A stretch of DNA of 42,131 nt from contig JAFZVW010000019.1 in assembly GCA_017617635.1 (NCBI GenBank), positions 1 through 42,131 on the forward strand, read 5' to 3'. The notes under the pieces were generated by a model that was given only the letters and a program-made list of their open reading frames with translations, did not search any database and was not told the origin of the DNA. Below are positions 10,245 to 19,016 of the stretch, one piece after another (position 1 is the stretch's first letter; each line of letters begins with the position of its first letter). The stretch is from Bacteroidaceae bacterium (GTDB taxonomy: Bacteria; Bacteroidota; Bacteroidia; Bacteroidales; Bacteroidaceae). Made by a program: the position numbers and the translations under genes.

Positions 10245-10988
10245 ATGTTGCTGTTTAAAGGCATATCAACTTTTGGCTCGTATCTGATGCTTATGGGACG
10301 TGTACTGTCGCTTCCCGAAAGATGGCGTATGTTCTTCAAGCAGTACATCAAGGAACTGGCTGCACTGGGTGTTGACAGTATCGGCATTGTTCTGCTGATA
10401 TCCTTCTTCATCGGTGCCGTGATATGCATTCAGATCAAACTGAACATTGCTTCACCCTGGATGCCGAATTACACTACCGGCTACACTACCCGCGAAATCA
10501 TGCTCCTGGAATTCAGTTCCAGCATAATGTGTCTGATTCTTGCCGGCAAGGTCGGCTCCAACATTGCATCCGAGATTGGCACTATGCGTGTAACACAGCA
10601 GATAGATGCCCTGGATATCATGGGCATCAACTCAGCCAGCTTCATTATACTTCCCAAGGTCCTGGGGCTGATAACAATGATTCCCATGCTGGTGGTATTC
10701 AGTATCGTTGCGGGATTTGCAGGTGCCTATGCAACCTGTGCCTTGGGCGTGCTTTCGACCGACGACCTGACGGCAGGACTTCTGCACGATTTCAACCAAT
10801 GGTATGTATGGATGAGCCTGATAAAAAGCCTGTTCTTTGCCTTCATCATCTCCAGCGTGAGCAGTTTCTACGGCTATACCGTGGAAGGAGGAAGCTTTGA
10901 CGTAGGCAAAGCCAGTACAAATGCCGTGGTAAGCAGCAGTATACTGATACTGTTTGCCGATATCTTCCTGACCCAGATACTAAGCTAA
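10245..10988 (+). CDS. mlaE: MlaE-family phospholipid ABC transporter permease
   Basis: This 247-residue inner-membrane permease belongs to the MlaE (formerly DUF140) family that moves phospholipids between the inner and outer membranes. Hydrophobic helices occur at about residues 47-66, 88-108, 141-170 and 220-245. The family region with GKVGSNIASEIGTMRVTQQIDAL (residues about 100-123) is well conserved. Length is near the usual 250-260. The ATPase mlaF follows after 10 nt, giving a permease-ATPase pair. An MCE-domain partner (MlaD) is not present in the window and would have to be encoded elsewhere. Confidence 0.93.
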   Translation: MLLFKGISTFGSYLMLMGRVLSLPERWRMFFKQYIKELAALGVDSIGIVLLISFFIGAVICIQIKLNIASPWMPNYTTGYTTREIMLLEFSSSIMCLILAGKVGSNIASEIGTMRVTQQIDALDIMGINSASFIILPKVLGLITMIPMLVVFSIVAGFAGAYATCALGVLSTDDLTAGLLHDFNQWYVWMSLIKSLFFAFIISSVSSFYGYTVEGGSFDVGKASTNAVVSSSILILFADIFLTQILS

Positions 10989-10998
10989 TGCCCCTGCC

Positions 10999-11754
10999 AT
11001 GATCGAATTGAGGAACATACACAAGTCATTCGAGGGCCGCGAGGTACTGAAAGGAATCAATGCGGAGTTTCAAGACGGCAAGACCAACCTGATTATCGGT
11101 CAGTCGGGCTCGGGCAAGACCGTGCTGATAAAGAATATCGTGGGGCTGCTTACTCCCGATGAGGGTGAAGTCCTGTACGACGGCCGCGACTTCGTAAAGA
11201 TGACCACCAGGGAGAGGGTTATGGTACGTCGCGAAATGGGAATGCTTTTTCAGTCTGCCGCATTGTTTGATTCAATGACGGTGCTCGAAAACGTCATGTT
11301 TCCATTGGACATGTTCTCGGACATGAACCGTCTGGAACGCGAAAAGAGAGCCTGTTTTTGTCTGGAACGCGTGAATCTGAAGGGAGCCGAGTTCAAGATG
11401 CCCGGTGAGATAAGCGGCGGAATGCAGAAGCGTGCAGCCATTGCCAGGGCGATTGCCTTGAACCCCAAATACCTGTTCTGCGACGAACCCAATTCAGGAC
11501 TGGACCCCAAGACATCGCTTGTCATTGACGACCTGATACACAGCATCACCGAAGAGTACGACATGACAACCATCATCAATACTCACGACATGAACTCGGT
11601 AATGGCTATTGGCGAACACATTATATATATATACGACGGCAATCTGGAGTGGACGGGCACAAAGGACGAAATAATGACTTCAACTAACGAGAGGCTCAAT
11701 TCATTCATCTTTGCCAGCGACCTGTTCCGCAAGGTAAAGGAAGCCAACATGTAA
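10999..11754 (+). CDS. mlaF: MlaF-family phospholipid ABC transporter ATPase
   Basis: The 251-residue protein is the ATPase partner of the MlaE permease, acting on the cytoplasmic face of the inner membrane. Walker A is GQSGSGKT at residues 34-41, the Q-loop lies in MLFQSAALFDSMTV, the signature is SGGMQKR at 139-145 and Walker B is YLFCDEP at 158-164. The LFQSAALFDSMTVLENV stretch and the DEPNSGLDP form are typical of MlaF rather than LptB-type ATPases. It begins 10 nt after mlaE and is almost certainly in the same transcript. Trigger factor starts 31 nt later with no terminator between, so read-through is likely. Confidence 0.94.
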   Translation: MIELRNIHKSFEGREVLKGINAEFQDGKTNLIIGQSGSGKTVLIKNIVGLLTPDEGEVLYDGRDFVKMTTRERVMVRREMGMLFQSAALFDSMTVLENVMFPLDMFSDMNRLEREKRACFCLERVNLKGAEFKMPGEISGGMQKRAAIARAIALNPKYLFCDEPNSGLDPKTSLVIDDLIHSITEEYDMTTIINTHDMNSVMAIGEHIIYIYDGNLEWTGTKDEIMTSTNERLNSFIFASDLFRKVKEANM

Positions 11755-11785
11755 GGAAAAACAAACAAATAAAGAATATTTAACC

Positions 11786-13138
11786 ATGAAGATTTCTTTC
11801 GAAAAGACTGACAAAATCAACGGCCTGCTGACAATAACCCTGGCAAAGGCCGACTACGAGGCAAACGTCGAGAAGACATTGAAGGACTACCGCAAGAAGG
11901 CATCCCTGCCAGGCTTCCGTCCGGGTCAGGCACCCATGAGCATCCTCAGGAAGCGTTTCGGACAGGAGGTTCAGGCTGAAGAGCTGAACAAGATGCTTGG
12001 CACTGAACTGTACAAGTACATACGCGAGCAGAAGATAGATATCCTGGGTGAGCCCTTGCCAAGCGACAAGCAGGGCGAAATCAGCCTGGAAGCAGACGAG
12101 CAGACATTCGTGTTCGACATTGCACTGGCCCCTGAGATGGATGCAAAGATAAGCGACAAGGACACCGTTGAGTACTACAACATCAAGGTTGACGACGCTA
12201 TGGTTGACAACCAGGTTCAGATGTACGCAAGCCGCGCAGGCGGTTACCAGAAGGTGGACGAATACCAGCCAAAGGACATGGTCAAGGGTATCCTGACCGA
12301 ACTTGGCAAGACCGGCAAGCCTAAGCGCGGAGGCATTGAAGTCGAAGGTGCTACGATGCTGCCCGACTACATGAAGGACGAGGACGAAAAGGCCAAGTTC
12401 AACGGCATGAAAGCCGGTGACGTCATCACCTTCAACCCCTCAAAGGCCTACAACAGCGACGTTGAGCTGTCTTCACTGCTGAAAATCACAAAGGACGAGG
12501 CTGCTGCCGTAACCGGCGACTTCCAGTTCCAGGTAAGCGAGATTACCCGCTACGAGCCACACGCACTGGACCAGGAACTCTTCGACATTGCCCTGGGCAA
12601 GGACAAAGTCAAGAGCGAGGAGGAATTCCGTGCAGCAATCCGCGAGAATCTGTCAGCACAGTTCAAGACAGACAGCGAGTTCCGTTTCGTGATCGACCTG
12701 AAGAAATATCTGGTAAAGCGCATAGGCGAGGTCGAATTCCCCGAAGCAATGCTCAAGCGCATCATGCAGCAGAACAATCCCGACAAGGATGCAGAGTTCA
12801 TCGAGAAGAACTTCCAGCCAAGCATCGAGGAGCTGAAGTGGCACCTGATCAAGGAACAGTTGTGCGACCAGTTGGGCATCAAGGTAGAGCAGCCCGACGT
12901 CCTGGAGACTGCCAAGGAAGTTACACGCATGCAGTTTGCCCAGTACGGCATGACCAACATCCCCGAGGAGGCACTCAACAACTATGCCAACGAGATGCTG
13001 AAGAACAAGCAGCAGGCTGAAGGTCTGGTTACACGCACCGTTGAGCGCAAACTGGGTGTTGCAGCCAAGACAGTCGTAAAGATTGCCGAGAAGACCGTCA
13101 CCCTGGACGAGTTCAACAAAGCCTTTCAAGAAGCATAA
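11786..13138 (+). CDS. tig: Trigger factor (ribosome-associated chaperone)
   Basis: The 450-residue product is trigger factor, which binds ribosomal protein L23 at the exit tunnel and shields nascent chains. The N-terminal ribosome-binding loop appears as LPGFRPGQAPMSILRKRFG (residues about 39-57), a variant of the GFRxGxxP signature. The middle FKBP-like region is poorly conserved, as is common in Bacteroidetes. The C-terminal half is rich in charged helices (YLVKRIGEVEFPEAMLKRI), as in the SurA-like chaperone arms. The gene is immediately followed by clpP and clpX, the classical tig-clpP-clpX order. No Shine-Dalgarno sequence precedes the ATG; the leader is A-rich. Confidence 0.95.
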   Translation: MKISFEKTDKINGLLTITLAKADYEANVEKTLKDYRKKASLPGFRPGQAPMSILRKRFGQEVQAEELNKMLGTELYKYIREQKIDILGEPLPSDKQGEISLEADEQTFVFDIALAPEMDAKISDKDTVEYYNIKVDDAMVDNQVQMYASRAGGYQKVDEYQPKDMVKGILTELGKTGKPKRGGIEVEGATMLPDYMKDEDEKAKFNGMKAGDVITFNPSKAYNSDVELSSLLKITKDEAAAVTGDFQFQVSEITRYEPHALDQELFDIALGKDKVKSEEEFRAAIRENLSAQFKTDSEFRFVIDLKKYLVKRIGEVEFPEAMLKRIMQQNNPDKDAEFIEKNFQPSIEELKWHLIKEQLCDQLGIKVEQPDVLETAKEVTRMQFAQYGMTNIPEEALNNYANEMLKNKQQAEGLVTRTVERKLGVAAKTVVKIAEKTVTLDEFNKAFQEA

Positions 13139-13152
13139 ACACAAAGCACAAC

Positions 13153-13821
13153 GTGAATAACGATTTCAGAAAATTTGCCACAGGCAAAGCAGGCATAAAC
13201 GGTATGGTTCTGGACGACATCGTGTCTGTCCAGAACAAATACCTGAACCCCTATATCCTGGAGGAGCGCCAGCTGAACGTAACACAGATGGACGTATTCA
13301 GCCGCCTGATGATGGACCGCATCATCTTCCTGGGTACAGAGATTGACGACTACACGGCAAACACGCTGCAGGCACAGCTCCTGTACCTTGACAGCGTTGA
13401 CCCCGGCAAGGACATCAGCATATACATCAACTCGCCCGGCGGCAGCGTATATGCAGGCCTGGGCATCTACGACACGATGCAGTTCATACAGAGTCCCGTA
13501 GCCACAATATGCACGGGAATGGCTGCCAGCATGGCCGCCGTACTGCTCGTCAGCGGCGACGAGGGCAAGCGCTCGGCACTCACCCACAGCCGCGTCATGA
13601 TACACCAGCCCCTTGGCGGCGCCCAGGGCCAGGCTTCGGATATCGAGATTACCGCACGCGAGATAATGAAACTCAAGAACGAACTGTACACAATCATCGC
13701 CAACCACAGCCACCAGCCGTTCGACAAGGTATGGGCTGACAGCGACCGCGACTACTGGATGACAGCTACAGAAGCACAGGAGTACGGAATGATTGACCAG
13801 GTTCTTACACGCAAGGGATAA
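13153..13821 (+). CDS. clpP: ATP-dependent Clp protease proteolytic subunit
   Basis: This 222-residue serine protease forms the ClpP chamber that degrades substrates fed by ClpX. The catalytic triad is visible: Ser126 in TGMAASMAA, His151 in VMIHQP and Asp200 in DSDRDYW. SPGGSVYAGLGIYDTMQ marks the oligomer and substrate-groove region. The reading frame opens at a GTG 14 nt after the tig stop. The next in-frame ATG (13204) would remove 17 residues. I prefer GTG because ClpP proteins of this group usually carry such an N-terminal propeptide-like segment. The stop codon overlaps the clpX start by one base (TAATG), so translation is coupled. Confidence 0.95.
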   Translation: MNNDFRKFATGKAGINGMVLDDIVSVQNKYLNPYILEERQLNVTQMDVFSRLMMDRIIFLGTEIDDYTANTLQAQLLYLDSVDPGKDISIYINSPGGSVYAGLGIYDTMQFIQSPVATICTGMAASMAAVLLVSGDEGKRSALTHSRVMIHQPLGGAQGQASDIEITAREIMKLKNELYTIIANHSHQPFDKVWADSDRDYWMTATEAQEYGMIDQVLTRKG

Positions 13822-15044
13822 TGGCAAAGAAGACTGTTAAATGCAACTTCTGCGGACGTACGTCAGACCAGGTTCCACTGATGCTTAACGGCATCGACGG
13901 CTATATCTGCAACGAATGCGTACAACAGGCATACAATCTGCTGCAGCAGGAAGGAGCCGTTTCACCCACCCCGACCGGCACAGCATCCGATGCAAGGCTC
14001 AATCTGATGCTCCCCACAGAAATCAAGCAGAAGCTGGACGAATACGTCATCGGTCAGAACGAAGCCAAGATAGCCATGGCCGTTGCCGTGTACAATCACT
14101 ACAAGCGGTTGAATCAGGAAACAGATGACAACGACGTAGAGATTGAGAAGAGCAACATAATCATGCTGGGCTCGACGGGTACCGGCAAGACACTCCTTGC
14201 CCGCACAGTTGCAAAGCTGCTGCAAGTACCCTTTGCCATCGTCGATGCCACCGTACTGACCGAGGCAGGATACGTAGGCGAGGATGTCGAGAGCATCCTG
14301 ACCCGTCTGCTGCAGGCGGCTGACTACGACCAGAAGAAAGCCGAGCGCGGCATTGTCTTCATCGACGAGATCGACAAGATTGCACGCAAGGGCGACAACC
14401 CCAGCATAACACGTGACGTAAGCGGCGAAGGCGTACAGCAGGGTCTGCTCAAGCTTCTCGAAGGCAGCGTCGTCAACGTACCGCCCAAAGGCGGGCGCAA
14501 GCATCCCGACCAGGAGTATGTACACTTGGACACACACAACATCCTGTTCATCTGCGGCGGAGCCTTCGAAGGCATCGAGCGCAAAATCGCACAGCGCCTG
14601 AACACACACACCGTAGGTTACAACAACGTCCAGATACGCCACAACCTGGACAGTCGCAACCTGATGCAGTACGTCCAGCCACAGGACCTGCGCAAATTCG
14701 GTCTCATCCCCGAACTCATCGGACGACTTCCCGTCGTTACCTACCTGCATCCACTGGACCGCGAGGCACTGAGAAACATCCTCACCGAACCCAAGAACTC
14801 ACTCATCCGTCAGCAGAAGAAACTCTTCAAGATGGACGGCGTGGAACTCGAATTCACCGACGATGCACTTGAAGCCATGGTCGACAAGGCAATTGAGCGC
14901 GGCCTGGGTGCCCGCGGGCTACGGGGAATTGTCGAAGCAGTCATGACAGATTTGCAGTTCAGCACCCCCGGAACAGACCGAAAAGAGATAACTATCACCC
15001 GCGAATACGTGCTGGAACAACTGAAAAAAAGCGAAGTCCTATAA
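13821..15044 (+). CDS. clpX: ATP-dependent Clp protease ATP-binding subunit ClpX
   Basis: The 407-residue AAA+ unfoldase recognises substrates and threads them into ClpP. The N-terminal zinc-binding domain has Cys8, Cys11, Cys30 and Cys33. Walker A is GSTGTGKT at residues 117-124 and Walker B is IVFIDEIDK with Asp182-Glu183. The pore-2/sensor region [18 protein letters not shown] and the GAFEGIE segment follow, with sensor 2 in GARGLR near residue 363. Length is typical. The start overlaps the clpP stop by one base. An intrinsic terminator lies 4 nt after the stop, so it is the last gene of the tig-clpP-clpX unit. Confidence 0.98.
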   Translation: MAKKTVKCNFCGRTSDQVPLMLNGIDGYICNECVQQAYNLLQQEGAVSPTPTGTASDARLNLMLPTEIKQKLDEYVIGQNEAKIAMAVAVYNHYKRLNQETDDNDVEIEKSNIIMLGSTGTGKTLLARTVAKLLQVPFAIVDATVLTEAGYVGEDVESILTRLLQAADYDQKKAERGIVFIDEIDKIARKGDNPSITRDVSGEGVQQGLLKLLEGSVVNVPPKGGRKHPDQEYVHLDTHNILFICGGAFEGIERKIAQRLNTHTVGYNNVQIRHNLDSRNLMQYVQPQDLRKFGLIPELIGRLPVVTYLHPLDREALRNILTEPKNSLIRQQKKLFKMDGVELEFTDDALEAMVDKAIERGLGARGLRGIVEAVMTDLQFSTPGTDRKEITITREYVLEQLKKSEVL

Positions 15045-15048
15045 CCCA

Positions 15049-15074
15049 AACGCTGCCTCTGCAGCGTTTTTTTT
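15049..15074 (+). terminator. Intrinsic terminator after clpX
   Basis: AACGCTGC (15049-15056) pairs perfectly with GCAGCGTT (15061-15068) around the loop CTCT, followed by a run of T to 15074. It begins 4 nt past the clpX stop codon. Confidence 0.95.
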
Positions 15075-15084
15075 GTGCCCGAAA

Positions 15085-15116
15085 TTTGGATAATTCATTC
15101 ATTTTCTTTATCTTTG
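15085..15116 (+). promoter_or_regulatory. Promoter of recQ
   Basis: TTTG (15085-15088), 20 nt, then TATCTTTG (15109-15116) match the Bacteroidales primary-sigma consensus exactly. It sits just after the clpX terminator and 18 nt before the recQ ATG. Confidence 0.88.
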
Positions 15117-15134
15117 TAAACGTCACCACTATCA

Positions 15135-17318
15135 ATGACCGCCACTATGGATAAAAAAGAACTCACGCAGAACCTGAAAAAATACTTCGGCTTTGACTCT
15201 TTCAAGGGTCTGCAGGAGCAGGTCATCTGCAATCTGATTGAAGGTCACGACACATTTGTCCTGATGCCGACAGGCGGAGGCAAGAGCCTTTGCTACCAGC
15301 TGCCAGCCCTTATGATGGAAGGGACGGCAATTGTGCTTTCCCCCCTCATTGCCCTGATGAAGAACCAGGTCGATGCCGTACGGCAGGTCAGCGAGGACGA
15401 CGGCATTGCACACTACCTCAATTCCAGCCTCTCACGCCAACAGGTCGAGGAAGCCAAGAAAGACATTCAGGACGGCCGCACCAAGCTCCTCTACGTCGCT
15501 CCCGAGTCACTCACGAAGGAAGAGACCAAGGATTTCCTGCGCGGAATAAAAATCAGTTTCTACGCAATTGACGAAGCCCACTGTATCAGCGAATGGGGAC
15601 ACGACTTCCGCCCCGAATACCGCAGAATACGCCCCCTTATCAACGAGATCGGACGCGCTCCAATCATTGCCCTTACCGCCACAGCCACCAACAAGGTACG
15701 CCGCGACATCAAGAAAAACCTGGGCATATTACGCGCCACCGACTACGTGAGCTCGTTCAACCGTCCCAACCTCTATTACGCCGTCCGCCCCAAGACCAAG
15801 GACATAGACAAGGACATTATCCGCTACATACTGCAGAACCCCCACAAGAGCGGCATCATATACTGCCTGTCCCGCAAGAAGGTCGAACAGCTGGCAGAAA
15901 TCCTGCAGGCCAACAACATCAATGCCCGTGCCTACCACGCAGGCATGGAGACGGCAGAACGCAACCAGACTCAGGACGACTTCATCATGGAACGCCTTGA
16001 CGTCATCGTTGCAACCATAGCCTTCGGCATGGGCATCGACAAGCCCGACGTACGTTTTGTAATCCACTACGACATACCCAAGAGCCTCGAAGGCTACTAC
16101 CAGGAAACCGGACGCGCAGGACGCGACGGAGGAGAAGGAGCCTGCATAGCATTCTACTCGCCCAAGGACCTGGACAAGCTGCGCAAGTTCATGGAAGGCA
16201 AGCCCGTCAGCGAACAGGACATCGGCAACCAGCTGCTGGCCGAGACACGCGCATACGCAGAAACCAGCGTATGCCGCAGGAAAATGCTGCTCCACTACTT
16301 CGGCGAGGAATACAACCAGGACAACTGTCACCATTGCGACAACTGCGCACGCCCACACGACAGCATCGAAGGCTCACACGACCTCGTCATGGTCATGGAA
16401 ACCATACTGGCCGTTAAGGAGAAGTTCAAGGTCGACCACATCATAGACATTGTAACCGGACAGGAAACCGAGGAAGTTATCTCACACTGCCACGAACAGC
16501 TCAAGAGCTTCAACCGCGGCAGCAGCCACGACCGCCCCTACTGGAGCGCCCTCATACGCCAGGCCATGCTCGCAGGCTATATCGAGAAAGAAGTCGAGAA
16601 CTACGGCCTGCTACGTATAACCAAGAAAGGCAAGGCCTACCTACAGGAGCCCAGCATATTCTTCTTCCTCCCCAACAACGAATTCGAAGACTACGAGCCC
16701 GAACCAGAGGAAGAAGCAGGAGCCCTGGACGAAACCCTCATGAAGATGCTCCTCAAGCTCCGCCGCCAGCGTGCCCAGGAACTCGGCATACCGCCATACG
16801 TCATCTTCCAGGAGAATTCCCTCAGCGCAATGGCATCCACCTACCTCGTCACCATCGACGAATTGCAGAACATGCCAGGCGTAGGCGCAGGCAAGGCCGC
16901 ACGCTACGGCAAGGAATTCTGCCAGCTAATCGCAAAATACTGCGAGGAGAACGAGATAGAACGCCCCCTCGACCTCAGGATACGCACAGTTGCAAGCCGC
17001 AGCAAGAACAAGATCAGCATCATCGAGAAGATCGACCGCAAGCTCATGCTCGACGACATAGCCGACAGCATGATGATTGACATGGACGAACTGCTCGACG
17101 AGATGGAAGCCATCGTCAGCAGCGGCACCAAGCTCGACATCAACTACTACCTGGACGAAGTCATGGACGAAGACTACATGCTCGACATATACGACTACTT
17201 CCACGACGAATCCCAGACCGACGACCTCAAGACCGCCATGAAGGAACTCGGCCCCGACTACGAGGAACGCGACATACGCCTCGTCCGCCTCAAGTTCATG
17301 TCCGAAATCGGCAACTGA
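15135..17318 (+). CDS. recQ: ATP-dependent DNA helicase RecQ
   Basis: This 727-residue 3'-5' DNA helicase acts in recombinational repair and fork restart. Walker A is TGGGKS (residues 46-51) and the DEAH box is at 146-149. Motif VI is in QETGRAGRDG near residue 321. The RecQ-Ct zinc module follows (CRRKMLLHYFGE, then CHHCDNC, residues about 378-402), then the winged helix. The HRDC domain covers about 535-600 (NSLSAMASTYLVTIDELQNMPGVG). An acidic C-terminal extension of about 100 residues follows, longer than in E. coli RecQ. A second ATG at 15147 (MDKKEL) could also serve as start. Codons in the 3' half favour C over G strongly. It is the first gene after the clpX terminator, with its own promoter. 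Confidence 0.96.
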   Translation: MTATMDKKELTQNLKKYFGFDSFKGLQEQVICNLIEGHDTFVLMPTGGGKSLCYQLPALMMEGTAIVLSPLIALMKNQVDAVRQVSEDDGIAHYLNSSLSRQQVEEAKKDIQDGRTKLLYVAPESLTKEETKDFLRGIKISFYAIDEAHCISEWGHDFRPEYRRIRPLINEIGRAPIIALTATATNKVRRDIKKNLGILRATDYVSSFNRPNLYYAVRPKTKDIDKDIIRYILQNPHKSGIIYCLSRKKVEQLAEILQANNINARAYHAGMETAERNQTQDDFIMERLDVIVATIAFGMGIDKPDVRFVIHYDIPKSLEGYYQETGRAGRDGGEGACIAFYSPKDLDKLRKFMEGKPVSEQDIGNQLLAETRAYAETSVCRRKMLLHYFGEEYNQDNCHHCDNCARPHDSIEGSHDLVMVMETILAVKEKFKVDHIIDIVTGQETEEVISHCHEQLKSFNRGSSHDRPYWSALIRQAMLAGYIEKEVENYGLLRITKKGKAYLQEPSIFFFLPNNEFEDYEPEPEEEAGALDETLMKMLLKLRRQRAQELGIPPYVIFQENSLSAMASTYLVTIDELQNMPGVGAGKAARYGKEFCQLIAKYCEENEIERPLDLRIRTVASRSKNKISIIEKIDRKLMLDDIADSMMIDMDELLDEMEAIVSSGTKLDINYYLDEVMDEDYMLDIYDYFHDESQTDDLKTAMKELGPDYEERDIRLVRLKFMSEIGN

Positions 17319-17323
17319 CACAT

Positions 17324-18772
17324 ATGAAGAACATTCTTATACTCTTGCTATTGATGACGGCAGGCATCACAAGAGCACAGAAAATGGCAGTGACATTCGA
17401 TTCACCGCAAGAGGAACCCAAAAACTGGGCCAAAACATACTGGCACGATGCCATGGACCTGTCCATCCTTTCATGGCACGATGACGGCATCGTCGTATAT
17501 TCATTCTCCCAACAGCTTTACCTGGCACGCATCGACAAGAACTTCAATATCCGGGAAAGCTCAACCACAAAAATCGGGGAAAGCCGTCTGCTCGACGACT
17601 ACCTCCTCAGAATATGGCACAAGGAAGACAGCATATATGCAGTTACCAGGGAAGGCAGCGACATATACCTGCATTCCTTTGACCCTAACAGCCTTCAGCA
17701 TAAAAACGCAAGGAAAGTCTACACATTAGGCAAATACGCCTGGTCACTGATGGCTACACCCGTTGATATCGAATGGTCCCGGAACAACAAGTACATTGCC
17801 ATTGTTGTCCGGCACATTCCCAAGAAATCAAAACTTGGCAAGGAGAAAGTCCTGCACGAGTTTTGCCTGTACGACAAGAACTTCAACCCAATCGGCAGCG
17901 GAGTGTTCGACCCGATAGACTTCCCCACCCTGCCGGGAACAGGCTTCGGTTACGCCTCGTCGTGGACGCTTACAGACAATGGCGAAATAGTCTTTGCATC
18001 ACTCAAGGCAGCAAGAAACCCCAAGAAATACCCCGATTTCGGAGCCACCGCCACCCAAATGGAAATAGGACTGTTCCGGGACGGAAAACTCACAACGACC
18101 TCAGTCCCCAATGTCTACAGGGGAAATCTCCCCGTCGGCACACAGAACAGCATCCAAGGCATAGACGAGCGCGAAGACCCCAACCACGTCTCCATGAGCC
18201 TCAAGACCGGAAGCATTCTGGGATATGACGGAAAAACCATGATGCTGTACTTCCTGAACACACTATACAGATATTCGTTCCAGGACAACACCGTCACACC
18301 ACTCATAGCCATGCCCTTCTGTCTCGAACCCACCTACAACAGCTCCGGCCTGTCGCAAGTAATAGACGACAATGACGGAGGCCACATCATTTATGGCGTC
18401 AGCGGCTTTGTATGGGTTCCCAAGGACGTCAACCAGTCCTTTGTCGGGAATTGGGGAGGAGCACGCAAATTCCTCAACTGGCGCACAAGCGCACAAGCCA
18501 CCCAAAGCCTGACTTTCCTCTACAACGGCCACCTCTACCACGTTGCCGATGTTGAAAGATACAAAAGCCACATCATCGGAGTCAAGAAAGAAAATCTGGA
18601 ACCCCAGCTGATCAGCGTTGACAAGGACAAGAAAATGGAAACCTGCAACCTGGATGCTGCCGGATACTTCTATTTCCACCGCGTAAGCGACAACCGCCTG
18701 GCATTATGGCAGAGAAACCTGAAAGTAAACGGCCAGAAGTGCCAACGCTTCGGATTTGTAGACTTGCCATAG
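17324..18772 (+). CDS. Exported protein of unknown function, possibly beta-propeller
   Basis: I do not recognise this 482-residue protein. Residues 1-18 form a signal peptide (ILILLLLMTAGITRA before QKM), so it is exported to the periplasm or outer membrane; there is no lipobox cysteine. The mature part alternates short beta-like strands with recurring patterns such as GIVVYSFSQQLYLARID, DSIYAVTREGSDIYLHSFD and GEIVFASLKAARN. These look like WD40- or kelch-like propeller blades but are too divergent to name. No transmembrane segment follows the signal. It begins 5 nt after the recQ stop codon, so it is co-transcribed with recQ although nothing links the functions. The left border of the gene-remnant region is its stop codon. 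Confidence 0.75.
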   Translation: MKNILILLLLMTAGITRAQKMAVTFDSPQEEPKNWAKTYWHDAMDLSILSWHDDGIVVYSFSQQLYLARIDKNFNIRESSTTKIGESRLLDDYLLRIWHKEDSIYAVTREGSDIYLHSFDPNSLQHKNARKVYTLGKYAWSLMATPVDIEWSRNNKYIAIVVRHIPKKSKLGKEKVLHEFCLYDKNFNPIGSGVFDPIDFPTLPGTGFGYASSWTLTDNGEIVFASLKAARNPKKYPDFGATATQMEIGLFRDGKLTTTSVPNVYRGNLPVGTQNSIQGIDEREDPNHVSMSLKTGSILGYDGKTMMLYFLNTLYRYSFQDNTVTPLIAMPFCLEPTYNSSGLSQVIDDNDGGHIIYGVSGFVWVPKDVNQSFVGNWGGARKFLNWRTSAQATQSLTFLYNGHLYHVADVERYKSHIIGVKKENLEPQLISVDKDKKMETCNLDAAGYFYFHRVSDNRLALWQRNLKVNGQKCQRFGFVDLP

Positions 18773-18828
18773 TTTATCTTTGTGGTTGTAAAAAAGAGAA
18801 TTTCTTTCAGTTATTAAAGAAAAAATCA

Positions 18829-18836
18829 TACTTTTG
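18829..18836 (+). promoter_or_regulatory. -7 box ahead of a 26-codon ORF
   Basis: TACTTTTG fits TAnnTTTG. The ATG of the short ORF begins 9 nt after it. A -33 element is weak (TTTC near 18804). Confidence 0.45.
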
Positions 18837-18841
18837 TAATC

Positions 18842-18871
18842 GAAATGGCTGTTTCGGAAATGGCTGTTTCT
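18842..18871 (+). repeat. 15 bp tandem duplication
   Basis: GAAATGGCTGTTTC plus one base is present twice in tandem (18842-18856 and 18857-18871), differing only at the last base. It forms the start of the short ORF at 18845 and duplicates the residues EMAVS. Confidence 0.85.
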
Positions 18872-18925
18872 CATCTCGCTGAGAACGAGATTGACTACAA
18901 GGGACTGAGCATGGAGGAGATGTAG
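18845..18925 (+). pseudogene. 26-codon ORF, possible 5' remnant of an unidentified gene
   Basis: The ORF reads from ATG at 18845 to TAG at 18923-18925 and encodes 26 residues ending LSMEEM. It has a -7 box 9 nt upstream and a perfect in-frame 15 bp duplication at its start. Its tail (AENEIDYKGLSMEEM) looks like ordinary coding sequence, but I do not recognise a family. It may be a truncated gene start like the others in this region, or a true microprotein. Confidence 0.3.
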
Positions 18926-18946
18926 CATGAGCCCTTGTACTGAAAT

Positions 18947-18975
18947 AGTAAGTAAGTAGGTAAGTAAGTAATTAC
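18947..18975 (+). repeat. (AGTA)n tetranucleotide tract
   Basis: An AGTA/GTAA repeat with one interruption (AGTAAGTAAGTAGG, then TAAGTAAGTAA). The sequence just upstream, TGAAATAGTAAG, closely matches the context of the tract at 19699. Confidence 0.8.
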
Positions 18976-19016
18976 TCACACCCCCATTTGCCCTTGATTT
19001 CGTGTAATATTCAGTG

